From Herbidospora cretacea (GTDB taxonomy: Bacteria > Actinomycetota > Actinomycetes > Streptosporangiales > Streptosporangiaceae), in the NCBI RefSeq assembly GCF_001570605.1, contig NZ_BBXG01000005.1, forward strand, positions 186,001-250,000: a DNA stretch of 64,000 nt. Direction: 5' to 3'. A program made the translations under genes and the position numbers. Below are positions 29,368-38,974 of the stretch, one piece after another. Each line of letters opens with the position of its first letter. The stretch's first letter is position 1. Below the pieces are notes generated by a model. That model was given only the letters and a program-made list of their open reading frames with translations, was not told the origin of the DNA and ran no database searches.

Positions 29368-30651
29368 GTGTCCATGACTTCGACCGGGCTGTGGCGGCAG
29401 CCCGACTTCCGCAACCTCTGGCTGGGGCAGACCTCGTCCATGTTCGCCGCGAACATGATCGCGGTGATGCTCCCGCTCCTGGCGACCCAGCTGCTCGACG
29501 CCTCGGTGTTCGAGGTCGGCGTGCTGGCGGCCGCGGGGCACCTACCCTATTTGCTGGTCAGCCTGTTCGCCGGGGTGTGGCTGGACCGCCGGCCCAAGCG
29601 GCCGACCGTGGCCGTCGCCGACGCGCTGCGGGCCCTGCTGCTGGCGGCCATCCCGGTCGGATGGTGGCAGGAGTGGCTGAGCGTGCCGCTGCTGGCCGCG
29701 CTGGCGTTCCTCATCGGCGTCTGCAGCGTGGTGTCCGACATCGGCAGCGCCTCGTTGCTGCCCTTCCTCGTCGACCGCGACGACCTGATCGAGGGCAACA
29801 GCAAGCTGGAGCTGAGCGCGTCTGCCTCCAGCATCGGCGGCCACGCCATCGCCGGCGCCGCCTTCCAGTTCCTCACCGGGCCGGTCGCCATGGTGGTCAA
29901 CTCGGTACTGTTCGCGCTCTCGGCGCTGTTCACCGGGCTGATCAGGAAGAAGGAGGAGCCGGCCGAGGTCGAGGAGGGCCAGTCGATCTGGACGGACATG
30001 GCCGAGGGCGTCCGGTTCGTGATCGGGCACGTGACGGTCCGCACCCTGATCCTCGCCACCCTGATCGTCAACTTCTTCACGGCGCTGGCCGAGCCCGCGT
30101 CCCTCACCTTCGTCACCAAGACGCTCGGCATCGCCCCTCTCTGGGTCGGCGTGATCTTCGCGGCCTCCGGGGCGGGCGCCCTGCTGGGCGCGGTGCTGGC
30201 CGGGCCGGTCAGCGCGCGCCTGCCGCTGGGCCGGCTCTTGATCCTCACCTCGGCGGTCGCCGCGCTCGCCTCGCTGCTCACGCCGCTGGCCACGTTCATG
30301 CCGGTGCCGGTCGCGGTCGCCCTGCTGGTCGCCATGTACACGATCGACGCGGCCGTGATCGTCGTCTACAACATCAACGTCCGCGCCTACCGCGCGGCCA
30401 TCACGCCTGATACTTATCAGGGCCGGATGAACGCCGCCGCCCGGATGGCGGTGCTGAGTTTGGTGCCGGTCGGCGTCCTGCTCGGCGGCGGGCTGGGCGT
30501 GCTGGTGGGGGTCCCGTGGGCGCTGGCCCTGGCCTCCCTCGGCATGTTCCTGTCCACCGTGGTGCTGGCCGCCTCCCACATCCGGCGGGTGGAGCGCATC
30601 CCCGACCTGGAGCCCGTACGGGAGCCGGAAGTCGTCGGGGAGGAGGCGTGA
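29368..30651 (+). CDS. MFS exporter (EntS-like, MFS_3)
   Basis: A 427-residue major facilitator with about 12 membrane helices. The N-terminus LWRQPDFRNLWLGQTSSMFAANM is typical of the MFS_3 / enterobactin-exporter subgroup. The loop GVWLDRRPKRP is the family motif A region. The cytoplasmic C-terminus is acidic. GTG 29368 follows GGAGAG. It is second in the NRPS operon and is the obvious candidate for export of the peptide and for self-protection. It ends in a GTGA overlap with the lyase-like gene. Confidence 0.9.
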   Translation: MSMTSTGLWRQPDFRNLWLGQTSSMFAANMIAVMLPLLATQLLDASVFEVGVLAAAGHLPYLLVSLFAGVWLDRRPKRPTVAVADALRALLLAAIPVGWWQEWLSVPLLAALAFLIGVCSVVSDIGSASLLPFLVDRDDLIEGNSKLELSASASSIGGHAIAGAAFQFLTGPVAMVVNSVLFALSALFTGLIRKKEEPAEVEEGQSIWTDMAEGVRFVIGHVTVRTLILATLIVNFFTALAEPASLTFVTKTLGIAPLWVGVIFAASGAGALLGAVLAGPVSARLPLGRLLILTSAVAALASLLTPLATFMPVPVAVALLVAMYTIDAAVIVVYNINVRAYRAAITPDTYQGRMNAAARMAVLSLVPVGVLLGGGLGVLVGVPWALALASLGMFLSTVVLAASHIRRVERIPDLEPVREPEVVGEEA

Positions 30652-32105
30652 CCCCGCTGAGCGGCCGGGTCGTCGACGACCCGCACCAGCTCATCCGCAC
30701 CGAGGTGCTGGACCCCCAGTTCCGCTTCGAGGCGGAGCACCTGCTGCCCTGGTACGTGGCCATCGAGAAGGCGCTGGCCGCCGAGTACGTCCGGATGGGC
30801 GTCATCGGCCCCGGCGACGCCAAGGAGATCGCCGCCGCGCTCGACGCGATCACCCCCAGGGAGATCGAGGCGTGGCGGCAGCGCAGCCTCTCCGACATCG
30901 CCCTGGCCATGGAGCGCTTCGTGGCCGACCGGCTGCCCCGCCCCGTCCCCGCCTGGCACGTCGACCGCAGCCGCAACGACCTGCAGGCCTGCGCCCAGCT
31001 CCTGGCGGGCAAGCGGTGGCTGTGCGACTTCGCCGCCGAACTGGAGTCGCTGACGGCGGCGATTCGCGCCTCGGCGGCGGCCTCGGCCGACCTGCCCATG
31101 CCGGGCTACACCCACTACCAGGCGGCCCAGATCATCACGCCGGGCTTCTACCTGGCGGCGCTGGCCGGCCGCCTCCAGCGCAGGTCCGTCCGGATGCTGG
31201 CGCTCCTCGACGACATCGACGCCTGCCCGCTCGGCGCGGGCGCGATGTCCGGCCAGGAGCTGGCCTGGGACCGCGACCGGCTGGCCGCCCTGCTCGGCTT
31301 CTCCCGGGCGGAGCCGCTGGCGCTCGACGCGGTCGCCTCACGCGAGTGGGCGGCCGAGGTCACGGCCGAGCTGAGCCTGGTCGGCGCCCTGCTCAGCCGG
31401 CTGTGCACCGACCTGCTGGTGTGGGGCGGCAGCGAGCACGGCTTCTTCGAACTGCCGGACGCCCTCTCAGGCATCTCGGCGGCGATGCCGCAGAAGAAGA
31501 ACCACCCGGTGCTGGAACGGGTCCGCGGCCGCAGCGCCCACCTGGCCGCCTTCCACGTGGACGTGCTGCTCGGCCAGCGGAACACGCCCTACACGAACCT
31601 GGTCGAGGTCTCCAAGGAGAGCGGGGCCCACCTGCGCGCCGCGTTCGAGACCGGCTCGTCGGCCCTGCGGCTGCTGACGGCGGTCTTCGAGGGGCTGAAG
31701 TGGCGGGCCGACCGGCTGCGGCGGGCCTGCGAGGCGGAGTTCTTCGGCGGGTTCAGCCTGGCCAACCGGCTGACGCTGACGGCGGGGGTGCCCTGGCGCG
31801 CCGCCCAGGTGATCGCCGGGGCGTACGTGCGGCGGATGGTGGAGGCGGGAGCCGCTCCCGGCGACGTCGACCCGGCCGCGCTGGCGGAGATCGCCGCCCG
31901 CCACGGTCACCCGCCGGCCGATCCCGATGGGCTGCTCGACGGGGTGTTCGACGTCGACGGGGCGCTGGCGCGGCTGACCTCGGCCGGGTCGGCGCGTCCC
32001 GACCGGGTGGCGGAGGTCCTGGCCGTACAGGAGAAGGAGGCCTCGCGCCTCGGCGACGCCTGGCGGTCGCGCGCCCGGACGCTGGCCGGGGTGACGGCGC
32101 GGTGA
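30648..32105 (+). CDS. Argininosuccinate-lyase-like enzyme of diamino acid biosynthesis
   Basis: A 485-residue member of the fumarase/aspartase superfamily. Family segments are VDRSRNDLQACAQL, MPGYTHYQAAQ (the usual MPGYTHLQ) and the signature loop GISAAMPQKKNHPVLERVRGRS, slightly changed from GSSxMPxKxNP. A primary-metabolism ArgH would not be expected here. With the PduX-like kinase and the cysteine-synthase-like enzyme that follow, it fits the three-enzyme set proposed for 2,3-diaminobutyrate. There it would cleave an N-linked aspartate adduct to release fumarate and leave the new amine. GTG 30648 overlaps the exporter stop by 4 nt. Role inferred from context. Confidence 0.85.
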   Translation: MTPLSGRVVDDPHQLIRTEVLDPQFRFEAEHLLPWYVAIEKALAAEYVRMGVIGPGDAKEIAAALDAITPREIEAWRQRSLSDIALAMERFVADRLPRPVPAWHVDRSRNDLQACAQLLAGKRWLCDFAAELESLTAAIRASAAASADLPMPGYTHYQAAQIITPGFYLAALAGRLQRRSVRMLALLDDIDACPLGAGAMSGQELAWDRDRLAALLGFSRAEPLALDAVASREWAAEVTAELSLVGALLSRLCTDLLVWGGSEHGFFELPDALSGISAAMPQKKNHPVLERVRGRSAHLAAFHVDVLLGQRNTPYTNLVEVSKESGAHLRAAFETGSSALRLLTAVFEGLKWRADRLRRACEAEFFGGFSLANRLTLTAGVPWRAAQVIAGAYVRRMVEAGAAPGDVDPAALAEIAARHGHPPADPDGLLDGVFDVDGALARLTSAGSARPDRVAEVLAVQEKEASRLGDAWRSRARTLAGVTAR

Positions 32106-32992
32106 CGGCCCAGGGATTCGGGCACGCGCGCGGCACCTTCGGCGAACTGCTCCAGGGGGTGCTGCCCGACGGCCGCCACTTCCTGGTGACGCTGCCCATC
32201 ACCGCCGGGGTCACCGCGCGTTTCCAGTACCTCCCCGACGCCGACGAGCTCACCGCCGACCCGGAGCACAAGCGCAAGTCGCTGGTGGTGGCCCGGCGGG
32301 CGCTGACCGCGCTCGGCCGGCGCGGCGGCGGGCGGCTGCGCCTGACCGGCGACCTGCCCGAGGGCAAGGGCATGGCCAGCTCGTCGGCCGACCTGGTGGC
32401 CACCGCGCGGGCGGTCGCCGACGCGGTGAAGGGGGCCTTCGCCCCGGCCGAGGTCGAGGCGCTGCTGCGCGGCATCGAGCCGTCCGACGGCGTGATGTAC
32501 GACGACGCCGTCGTCTTCCACCACCGCGAGGTGCGGCTGCACAGCAGACTCGGCCCCCTCCCCGACCTGGTCGTCGTCGGCTACGACGAGGGCGGCCAGG
32601 TCGACACGGTCGAGTACAACCGCAGGCTGCCGACCGTCGGCCGGGCCGACCGCGTCGAGTTCGCGCACCTGCTCGACCGGCTGTCCGCAGCCGTGCGGGC
32701 CGCCGACGTCGCCGAGATCGGCCGGGTCGCGACCCGGAGCGCCGAACTGCACGCCGCCCGCCGCGAACGGCGCGCCTTCGCGGCGGTCCGGCGGGCGTCC
32801 GACCTGGCCGGCGGCCTGGGGGTGGTCGCCGCGCACAGCGGGACCCTGCTGGGCGTGCTGCTCGCCGGGGACGACCCCGACCTCGACCAGAGAATCGCCG
32901 AGATCCGGCGGCAGTGCGCCGCGCTGGGCGGACCGCTCAGCGTGCACCGGGCCGTCACCCATTTACGAGCGGAGGTCAACGGTGCTGCGTGA
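32102..32992 (+). CDS. GHMP kinase, PduX-like L-threonine kinase
   Basis: A 296-residue GHMP-superfamily kinase. The N-terminus ARGTFGELLQG is the PduX-type opening, and the ATP-binding motif is LPEGKGMASSSADLVA. PduX phosphorylates the hydroxyl of L-threonine. Here O-phosphothreonine (or phosphoserine) would be the activated substrate for the PLP enzyme in the next gene. It overlaps the upstream gene by 4 nt and the downstream one by 11 nt. Codon 288 is a rare TTA. Cobalamin-pathway genes are absent from the window, which supports a specialised-metabolism role. Confidence 0.85.
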   Translation: MTAQGFGHARGTFGELLQGVLPDGRHFLVTLPITAGVTARFQYLPDADELTADPEHKRKSLVVARRALTALGRRGGGRLRLTGDLPEGKGMASSSADLVATARAVADAVKGAFAPAEVEALLRGIEPSDGVMYDDAVVFHHREVRLHSRLGPLPDLVVVGYDEGGQVDTVEYNRRLPTVGRADRVEFAHLLDRLSAAVRAADVAEIGRVATRSAELHAARRERRAFAAVRRASDLAGGLGVVAAHSGTLLGVLLAGDDPDLDQRIAEIRRQCAALGGPLSVHRAVTHLRAEVNGAA

Positions 32993-35213
32993 GCACATCC
33001 ACGAGGCCATCGGCGACACCCCGCTGGTCCGGCTCCGCCTCGGCGGGCGGCCGGGACCGGCGGTGTACGCCAAGCTCGAACTGGCCAACCCCTTCGGGAT
33101 GAAGGACCGGGTGGCCAGGAACATCATCCGCTCCGCGCGGCGGGTCGGCGCGCTGGCCGAGGGCGCCCCCATCGTCGAGAGCTCCTCCGGGACCATGGCC
33201 CTGGGCGTCGCCCTGGTCGGCCGGTCGATGGGGCACCCGGTGCACATCGTCACCGACCCCCGGGTCGACCGGCTGACGCTGACCAAGCTGCGGTCGCTCG
33301 GCTGCGAGGTCCACGTCGTCGACCGGATGACCAGCCACGGCTGGCAGAGCGCCCGGCTGGAGCGGCTGGAGGAGCTCATGGCCGGGCTGCCCGGGGCGTT
33401 CTGGCCGCGCCAGTACAGCAACCCCGACAACCCCGGCGCCTACCGCGACCTGGCCGAGGAGATCCTCGCCGACCTCGGGCCGATCGACGTGCTGGTCGGC
33501 TCGACCGGGAGCGGCGGCTCGCTCTGCGGCACGGCCCGGCCGCTGCGCGCGGCGTGCCCGGGGCTGCGGGTGGTGGGCGTCGACTGCGTCGGCAGCGCGC
33601 TGTTCGGCCAGACCGACCGGGCCGGACGGCTCCAGAGCGGCCTGGGCAACAGCCTGCGCCCGCAGAACCTCGACCACACGCTGATCGACGAGGTGCACTG
33701 GCTCAACGACCACGAGGCGTTCGCCGCCACCCGGGAGCTCGCCGCCGAGCAGCAGATCTTCGCCGGCAACACCTCCGGCTCGGTCTACCAGGTGCTCAAG
33801 GACGTGGCCGCGCGGTCCGGGCCGGGCACCCGCATCGTCGGCATCTTCCCCGACCGCGGCGACCGGTACGTCGAGACCGTCTACGACGACGGCCACTGGG
33901 GCGACCACGACGTGGCCGCGCTCCCCCGGGCCGGGCGGTCGGCCGAGGTGGCGTACGGGACCGAGGTCTCGACCTGGTCGCGGGCCGACGCGAGCGCGAT
34001 CCCGCGCGACCGGCGGCACCTGGTGTTCGTCGAGTCGAACACCACCGGGACCGGCATGCGGGCCCTGGAGCTGGCCCGCGAGCTCGACGTCGAGCCCGTG
34101 CTGCTGACCGGGCGCCCGGACAGGTACCGGGGCCTGGCGGAGACCGGCGCCGAGGTGGTCGTCTGCGACACGACCTCGCTGCCCGCGCTGCGCGAGGTGC
34201 TGCAGCGCCGCTTCCACCGCGCCGAACTGGCCGGGGTGACCACCACCAGCGACTACTCCGTCCCGTTCGCGGCCGAGCTGGCCGCCTGGCTGCACCTGCC
34301 CGGCAACTCCGCCGAGGCGGTGGCGACCTGCCGGGACAAGGGGCGGCTGCGCGCGGCCCTCACCGGACCGGCGAACCCCCGCTGGACCCGCGTCACCGAT
34401 CCGGGGCAGGTGGCCGCGGCGGTCGCGCACGCCGGGCTGCCGTGTGTGGTCAAGCCCGCCGACGAGTCGGGCTCGCAGGACGTCGTGCTCTGCTCCGGCG
34501 TCGAGGAGGCGGTCGCGCACGCGGCGACCGTGCTGGCCCGGACCGTGAACGCGCGCGGGCTGCCGACCGCCGGGGCGGTCCTGGTCGAGGAGTACGTGGA
34601 GGGTCCCGAGTACAGCGTCGAGATGTTCAGCCACGGCGGGCGGCACCACCTGGTCGGCGTCACCGCCAAGACCGTGACCGGCGGGAACTGCTTCGTCGAG
34701 ACGCAGCACCTGTTCCCGGCGGCGGTCCCCGCGTCGGTGGAGCAGGTCGTGCGGGCAGCGCTGGAGGCCACCGGGTTCCGGCTCGGCGCCTCGCACACCG
34801 AGGTCAGGCTGACCGCCGCCGGGCCGGCGATCATCGAGGTCAACGCCCGGCTGGCCGGCGGCATGATCCCCGAGCTGATCCGCCGCGTCACCGGGGTCGA
34901 CCTGCTGCGCGAGCAGCTGCGCGCGGCCCTCGGCCTCGACCCCGAGCTGACCCCCGACCGGCAGGAGCGCGGCGGCATCCGCTTCCTGCGGTCGGAGCAG
35001 GAGGGCCGCCTGGTCCGCGTCGAGGGGGTGGACCGGGCCCAGGCCGTGCCCGGCGTGGTGCTGGTCGCCGTGACGGCCGAGCCCGGCGCGCTCGTCGGGC
35101 CGCCGAAGGACGCCTACGGGCGGCTGGGCCATCTCGTCGCCACCGGCGACGAGACGGAGAAGGCCCTGGTCGCGGCGGAGAACGAGATCCGCTTCGTGGT
35201 GGAGGCCCGATGA
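32982..35213 (+). CDS. Fusion of cysteine-synthase-like PLP enzyme and ATP-grasp ligase
   Basis: A 743-residue two-part protein. Residues about 1-310 are a fold-type II PLP enzyme of the cysteine synthase/SbnA kind. It has GDTPLVRLRL, the PLP Lys at about position 41 in GMKDRVA, ESSSGTMA and the phosphate loop GSTGSGGSLCG. Residues about 340-743 are an ATP-grasp ligase (VKPADESGSQDVVL, LVEEYVEGPEYSVEMF, IIEVNARLAGGMIPELI). The PLP half would replace the phosphate of O-phosphothreonine/serine with an amine donor such as aspartate. The ATP-grasp half would form an amide or peptide bond, perhaps with that product. GTG 32982 follows GGAGG by 6 nt. The reading frame through the junction is continuous. 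Specificity is inferred. Confidence 0.88.
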   Translation: MLREHIHEAIGDTPLVRLRLGGRPGPAVYAKLELANPFGMKDRVARNIIRSARRVGALAEGAPIVESSSGTMALGVALVGRSMGHPVHIVTDPRVDRLTLTKLRSLGCEVHVVDRMTSHGWQSARLERLEELMAGLPGAFWPRQYSNPDNPGAYRDLAEEILADLGPIDVLVGSTGSGGSLCGTARPLRAACPGLRVVGVDCVGSALFGQTDRAGRLQSGLGNSLRPQNLDHTLIDEVHWLNDHEAFAATRELAAEQQIFAGNTSGSVYQVLKDVAARSGPGTRIVGIFPDRGDRYVETVYDDGHWGDHDVAALPRAGRSAEVAYGTEVSTWSRADASAIPRDRRHLVFVESNTTGTGMRALELARELDVEPVLLTGRPDRYRGLAETGAEVVVCDTTSLPALREVLQRRFHRAELAGVTTTSDYSVPFAAELAAWLHLPGNSAEAVATCRDKGRLRAALTGPANPRWTRVTDPGQVAAAVAHAGLPCVVKPADESGSQDVVLCSGVEEAVAHAATVLARTVNARGLPTAGAVLVEEYVEGPEYSVEMFSHGGRHHLVGVTAKTVTGGNCFVETQHLFPAAVPASVEQVVRAALEATGFRLGASHTEVRLTAAGPAIIEVNARLAGGMIPELIRRVTGVDLLREQLRAALGLDPELTPDRQERGGIRFLRSEQEGRLVRVEGVDRAQAVPGVVLVAVTAEPGALVGPPKDAYGRLGHLVATGDETEKALVAAENEIRFVVEAR

Positions 35214-36244
35214 TCGAGATGCGCAGTGACACGTTCACCCTGCCGACCCCCGCCATGCGGCGGGCGATGGCCGACGCCGAGGTGGGCGACGACGTCTACG
35301 GCGAGGACCCGACCGTCAACGCCCTGGAGGAGCGCACCGCCGCCCTGCTCGGCAAGGAGCGGGCCTGCCTGATGCCCAGCGGGACGATGGCCAACCTGAC
35401 CAGCGTCCTGGCCCACTGCCCGCGCGGCACCAAGGTCCTCGTGGGGGCCGAGACCGACATCTACCTGTACGAGGCCCACGGCGCGGCCGTCGTGGGAGGC
35501 GTCTCCTACGAGCCGCTGCCCAACCTGCCCGACGGCCGGATCTCCCTCGACGCGCTCGCCGCCGGTTTCCCCGAGGAGGAGGGCGACCCCCAGTTCGCCG
35601 AGGTCGGCCTGATCTGCCTGGAGAACACCCACAACCGGTGCGGCGGCGCGGTCCTGCCGCCGGGCTACGCCGAGGAGGTGCGCCGGTTCGCCGACGAGCG
35701 GGGGGTGCCCGTCCACCTCGACGGGGCCCGGCTGTTCAACGCCGCCGCCGCCATGGGGGTGTCCCCGGCGGCGGTGGCCGGGCACGCCGACTCGGTGCAG
35801 TTCTGCCTGTCCAAGGGGCTGGGCGCGCCGATCGGCTCCATGGTCGCCGGCAGCGAGGCGTTCGTCGCCCGGGTCCGGCGGCTGCGCAAGATGCTCGGCG
35901 GCGGCATGCGGCAGGCGGGGATCCTCGCGGCGGCCGCGATGGTCGCCCTCGACACGGCGGGACGGCTGGCCGAGGACCACGAGCACGCCCGGCTGCTGGC
36001 CAAGGGCCTGGCCGATGTGCCGGGCGTGGAGGTCGACCCCTCGGCCGTCCAGACCAACATCGTGCTGTTCCGGGTGGCCGGGCTCGCGCCGCCCGAGGTC
36101 GTCCGGCGCTGCCGGGACGGCGGCCTGTCCATCGGGGAGTTCGGGCACGGCCGGTTACGCGCGGTCACCCATCTGGGGGTCACCCGCCCGGACGTCGACA
36201 CCGCGCTCGACATCATCCGCACGGCGATCGGGAGAGACAGATGA
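35210..36244 (+). CDS. Low-specificity L-threonine aldolase family enzyme
   Basis: A 344-residue fold-type I PLP enzyme. The N-terminus [32 protein letters not shown] is nearly the textbook opening of threonine aldolases. Further motifs are [23 protein letters not shown] and the PLP lysine in [13 protein letters not shown]. It cleaves or forms beta-hydroxy amino acids from glycine and an aldehyde. In this operon it may make a beta-hydroxy building block or tune threonine supply for the kinase. ATG 35210 overlaps the previous stop by 4 nt. Codon 316 is TTA. Confidence 0.92.
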   Translation: MIEMRSDTFTLPTPAMRRAMADAEVGDDVYGEDPTVNALEERTAALLGKERACLMPSGTMANLTSVLAHCPRGTKVLVGAETDIYLYEAHGAAVVGGVSYEPLPNLPDGRISLDALAAGFPEEEGDPQFAEVGLICLENTHNRCGGAVLPPGYAEEVRRFADERGVPVHLDGARLFNAAAAMGVSPAAVAGHADSVQFCLSKGLGAPIGSMVAGSEAFVARVRRLRKMLGGGMRQAGILAAAAMVALDTAGRLAEDHEHARLLAKGLADVPGVEVDPSAVQTNIVLFRVAGLAPPEVVRRCRDGGLSIGEFGHGRLRAVTHLGVTRPDVDTALDIIRTAIGRDR

Positions 36245-36426
36245 CATACGAGGTCGTGGTCAACGACGAGGAGCAGTATTCGATCTGGCCGCACGAGCGC
36301 GAGATGCCCGCCGGGTGGCGGGCCGCCGGGTTCAGCGGCCCGCGCGAGGACTGCCTGGACCACATCTCCCGGGTGTGGACCGACATGCGCCCGCTGAGCC
36401 TGCGGCGGAAGCTGGGCGAGCCGTGA
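36241..36426 (+). CDS. MbtH-like protein
   Basis: A 61-residue MbtH-family protein, the small partner that many NRPS adenylation domains need for folding or activity. The family signature is plain: [13 protein letters not shown], then [20 protein letters not shown] and [11 protein letters not shown]. It overlaps both neighbours by 4 nt. As the only MbtH in the window it probably serves all six A domains. Confidence 0.95.
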   Translation: MTYEVVVNDEEQYSIWPHEREMPAGWRAAGFSGPREDCLDHISRVWTDMRPLSLRRKLGEP

Positions 36427-37535
36427 TCACCGAGATCTCCGCGCTCCAGCGCCGGCTCGGCCACGCCGACGCCAACCCCGGGCACGACTGGCTCAACCTG
36501 GTCGAGAACGTGCCCCAGTGGCCGCACCCGCCGGGCCTGCCCGCCGCCCCGGCCGGCACGCCGTTCGGCTACGCCCCCTCGCAGGGCCACCCGGCGCTCG
36601 TCGAGGCCCTGGTGAAGCGGGAACGCACGGTCAGCGCCGCCGCGCACGTCGACGAGCCGAACGTGCTGGTCACCGCGGGCGGCATGCACGCCATCGGGCT
36701 CGTGCTGCGCGCCCTGGCCGCCCGGGGGTACCGCCGCGCCCTGCACGCCACCCCCGTCTTCGTCGGCGTGCACGACCTGATGGCCGCCGCCGGGATGACC
36801 CCGCGGGCGCTCCCCCTCACCGGCACGCCCGGCGACCTGCCCCTGCTGCTGGCCCACGTCGACGGCCCGACCGTCGTCTACGTCAACCTCCCGCACAACC
36901 CGACCGGGGCCGTGCTCGCGCCCGAGTACCTGCCGGTGCTGCACGACCTGGCCGCCCACCCGGACGTGTTCCTCCTCTACGACGCGGTCTACGACTCCTT
37001 CGACTTCCGGCCCGCGCCGTGCCCGGCCCCGATCGACCTGGCCGTGTCGAGTCAGCGGATGGCGGTGGTGAACTCCGCGTCCAAGAGCCTGGGGCGGCCC
37101 GGCGAGCGGGTCGGCTGGGTGGTGGCCGCCGAGAGCGTGGTCGCCGGGCTGGTGCCCCGGCTGGAGTGGGAGATCGTCTCGGTGAACGGCGCCGCCCAGC
37201 ACGCCGTCGCCGCCGCGCTGGCCGCCGGGAACGCCCCGCTGGTGGACGCGGTGCGCCGGGGGCGCGCGGCGTTCGCGCGGGCCGTGGCGGGCACCCGGCT
37301 CGACACGCCCCTGCCGCCCGGCGGCAGCCAGCTGTGGCTGGACCTCGGCGTGGCCGACGTGGAGGCGTTCGCCGACTTCGCGCTGCACCGCCACCGTCTG
37401 GTGCTCACCACCTCGGCCAACTACGCGCCCGCGCTGCCCGGCCACATCCGCTTCCCCACCGGCATGCCCGAGGGGCTGATCCGCCGGTCCCTGGGCGCTC
37501 TCGCCGCCGCCCTCGACGACTGGGAGCGCCGATGA
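36423..37535 (+). CDS. PLP-dependent class I/II aminotransferase
   Basis: A 370-residue fold-type I aminotransferase. Segments include [11 protein letters not shown] (substrate-binding Asn), [10 protein letters not shown] (the Asp that pairs with the pyridine N) and the PLP lysine in [16 protein letters not shown]. The family includes ordinary transaminases and also PLP-dependent arginine oxidases. Combined with the ketoarginine-methyltransferase-like gene at 28287-29315 it could deaminate and re-aminate a methylated amino acid such as 3-methylarginine. GTG 36423 overlaps the MbtH stop by 4 nt. Confidence 0.88.
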   Translation: MITEISALQRRLGHADANPGHDWLNLVENVPQWPHPPGLPAAPAGTPFGYAPSQGHPALVEALVKRERTVSAAAHVDEPNVLVTAGGMHAIGLVLRALAARGYRRALHATPVFVGVHDLMAAAGMTPRALPLTGTPGDLPLLLAHVDGPTVVYVNLPHNPTGAVLAPEYLPVLHDLAAHPDVFLLYDAVYDSFDFRPAPCPAPIDLAVSSQRMAVVNSASKSLGRPGERVGWVVAAESVVAGLVPRLEWEIVSVNGAAQHAVAAALAAGNAPLVDAVRRGRAAFARAVAGTRLDTPLPPGGSQLWLDLGVADVEAFADFALHRHRLVLTTSANYAPALPGHIRFPTGMPEGLIRRSLGALAAALDDWERR

Positions 37536-38974
37536 CGGGCTTCACCGCCGTCCACCGGCTGTTCGACGAGGTGGCGGGCCGCGACCCCGACGCGGTCGCC
37601 GTCGAGGCCCCCGACGGGGAGCTGACCTTCGGCGACCTCGACCTCCGGTCCCGCGACCTGGCGGCGCGGCTGCTGCGGCGGGGCGCGGGGGCCGAGACGG
37701 TGGTCGCGGTCGGCTGCGGCCGTACCACCGGACTGATCGTCGCGATGCTCGGCGTGCTGCGGGCGGGGGCCGCGTTCCTGCTGCTCGACACCGGCGAGCC
37801 GGCGGCCCGGACCAAGGAGAAGCTGGCCCTGGCCGACGCCGCGTTCCTGGTGGGCGGCGACGACGGCCACGGGCTGCCGTTGATCCCCGTCCAGGCGGGG
37901 ACCTCGGACTCCTGCGAGCTGCCCGAGGTGCATCCGCGTCAGCTCGCCTACGTCGTGTTCACCTCCGGGTCCACGGGCGTGCCGAAGGGGGTGCTGATCG
38001 AGCACCTCGGCCTGGCCGAGCACGTGACGACGCAGCTCGCGCCCGTCTACCGGCGGGTCGCGCCCGACGGCACGCTCAGCGTCGGCGGCGGCGCGCCCGT
38101 GACCTTCGACTCCTTCATCGACCAGGTGCTGCCGACGCTGACGCTCGGCCACCGGCTCGTGCTGTTCGGCGAGATGGAACGGCGCGATCCCGGCAGCTTC
38201 CTGGCCCGGCGGACCGACGTGGTCGACTGCTCCCCGTCCCAGCTCTCGCTCCTGGTCGAGTTCGGCCTGCTCGACGGGCCGCTCAAACTGGCCGTCTTCG
38301 GCGGCGAGAAGCCGGGCCCGGAGATGTGGCGGGCCCTGCGCGCCGGGTCGGCCCAGGCCGTCAGCGTGTACGGCGCGACCGAGTGCTCCATCGGCTCGGT
38401 CGAGGCCAGCCCGCACGACAGCGAACGGGTGTGCCTGGGCGAGGCGGCCGGTTCGGCCACCCTCCACCTGCTCGGCGACGACCTGCGGCCGGCCCGCGAG
38501 GGCGAGATCTACCTGGGCGGTCCGGGTGTCGGCCGGGGCTACCTGGGCGATCCCCGGCAGACGGCCGAACGGTTCCTCCCCGACCCGTGGGGCGAGCCGG
38601 GCGCCCGCCTCTACCGGACCGGTGACCTGGGCCGCCGCGCCGACGACGGGCTCCTGGAGTTCCAGGGCCGGGCCGACGACCAGGTGAAGATCAGCGGCTA
38701 CCGCATCGAGCCCGGCGAGGCCGAGGCCGTGCTCGACACCCTGCCTGGGGTCCGGCGCTCGGCCGTGGTCCCGGCGTCCGTCCAGGGCCGGGTGGCCCAT
38801 CTGGTCGCCTACGTCGAGACCTCGCCCGACTACGACGAGGCGGCCGTGCGGGCCGAACTCGGCGCGCGGCTGCCGGGCTATCTGGTGCCCAAGCGGGTGG
38901 TGCCCATCGCGGCGCTGCCGCTGACGCCCAACGGAAAAGTCGACAGGAATCGTCTGCGGAGGTTGCAGCAGTGA
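37532..38974 (+). CDS. Free-standing NRPS adenylation domain
   Basis: A 480-residue A domain with no carrier (FTSGSTGVPKG near 143, VYGATECSIGSVEA, YRTGDLGRR, the catalytic Lys region LTPNGKVDRNRL at the end). The pocket segment FDSFIDQV puts an Asp where many codes have Trp or Ala, which hints at a basic side chain such as a diamino acid; this is weak evidence. It is followed by an 86-residue unknown and then by a C-(A remnant)-T-C-A-T synthetase, so it probably charges that A-less first carrier in trans. ATG 37532 overlaps the aminotransferase stop by 4 nt. Confidence 0.92.
   Translation: MTGFTAVHRLFDEVAGRDPDAVAVEAPDGELTFGDLDLRSRDLAARLLRRGAGAETVVAVGCGRTTGLIVAMLGVLRAGAAFLLLDTGEPAARTKEKLALADAAFLVGGDDGHGLPLIPVQAGTSDSCELPEVHPRQLAYVVFTSGSTGVPKGVLIEHLGLAEHVTTQLAPVYRRVAPDGTLSVGGGAPVTFDSFIDQVLPTLTLGHRLVLFGEMERRDPGSFLARRTDVVDCSPSQLSLLVEFGLLDGPLKLAVFGGEKPGPEMWRALRAGSAQAVSVYGATECSIGSVEASPHDSERVCLGEAAGSATLHLLGDDLRPAREGEIYLGGPGVGRGYLGDPRQTAERFLPDPWGEPGARLYRTGDLGRRADDGLLEFQGRADDQVKISGYRIEPGEAEAVLDTLPGVRRSAVVPASVQGRVAHLVAYVETSPDYDEAAVRAELGARLPGYLVPKRVVPIAALPLTPNGKVDRNRLRRLQQ

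Noticed and set aside
30648-32105. Primary-metabolism argininosuccinate lyase (ArgH).
   Set aside because: The signature loop is altered and the neighbours are a threonine-kinase-like gene and a cysteine-synthase-like fusion within an NRPS operon, not arginine genes.
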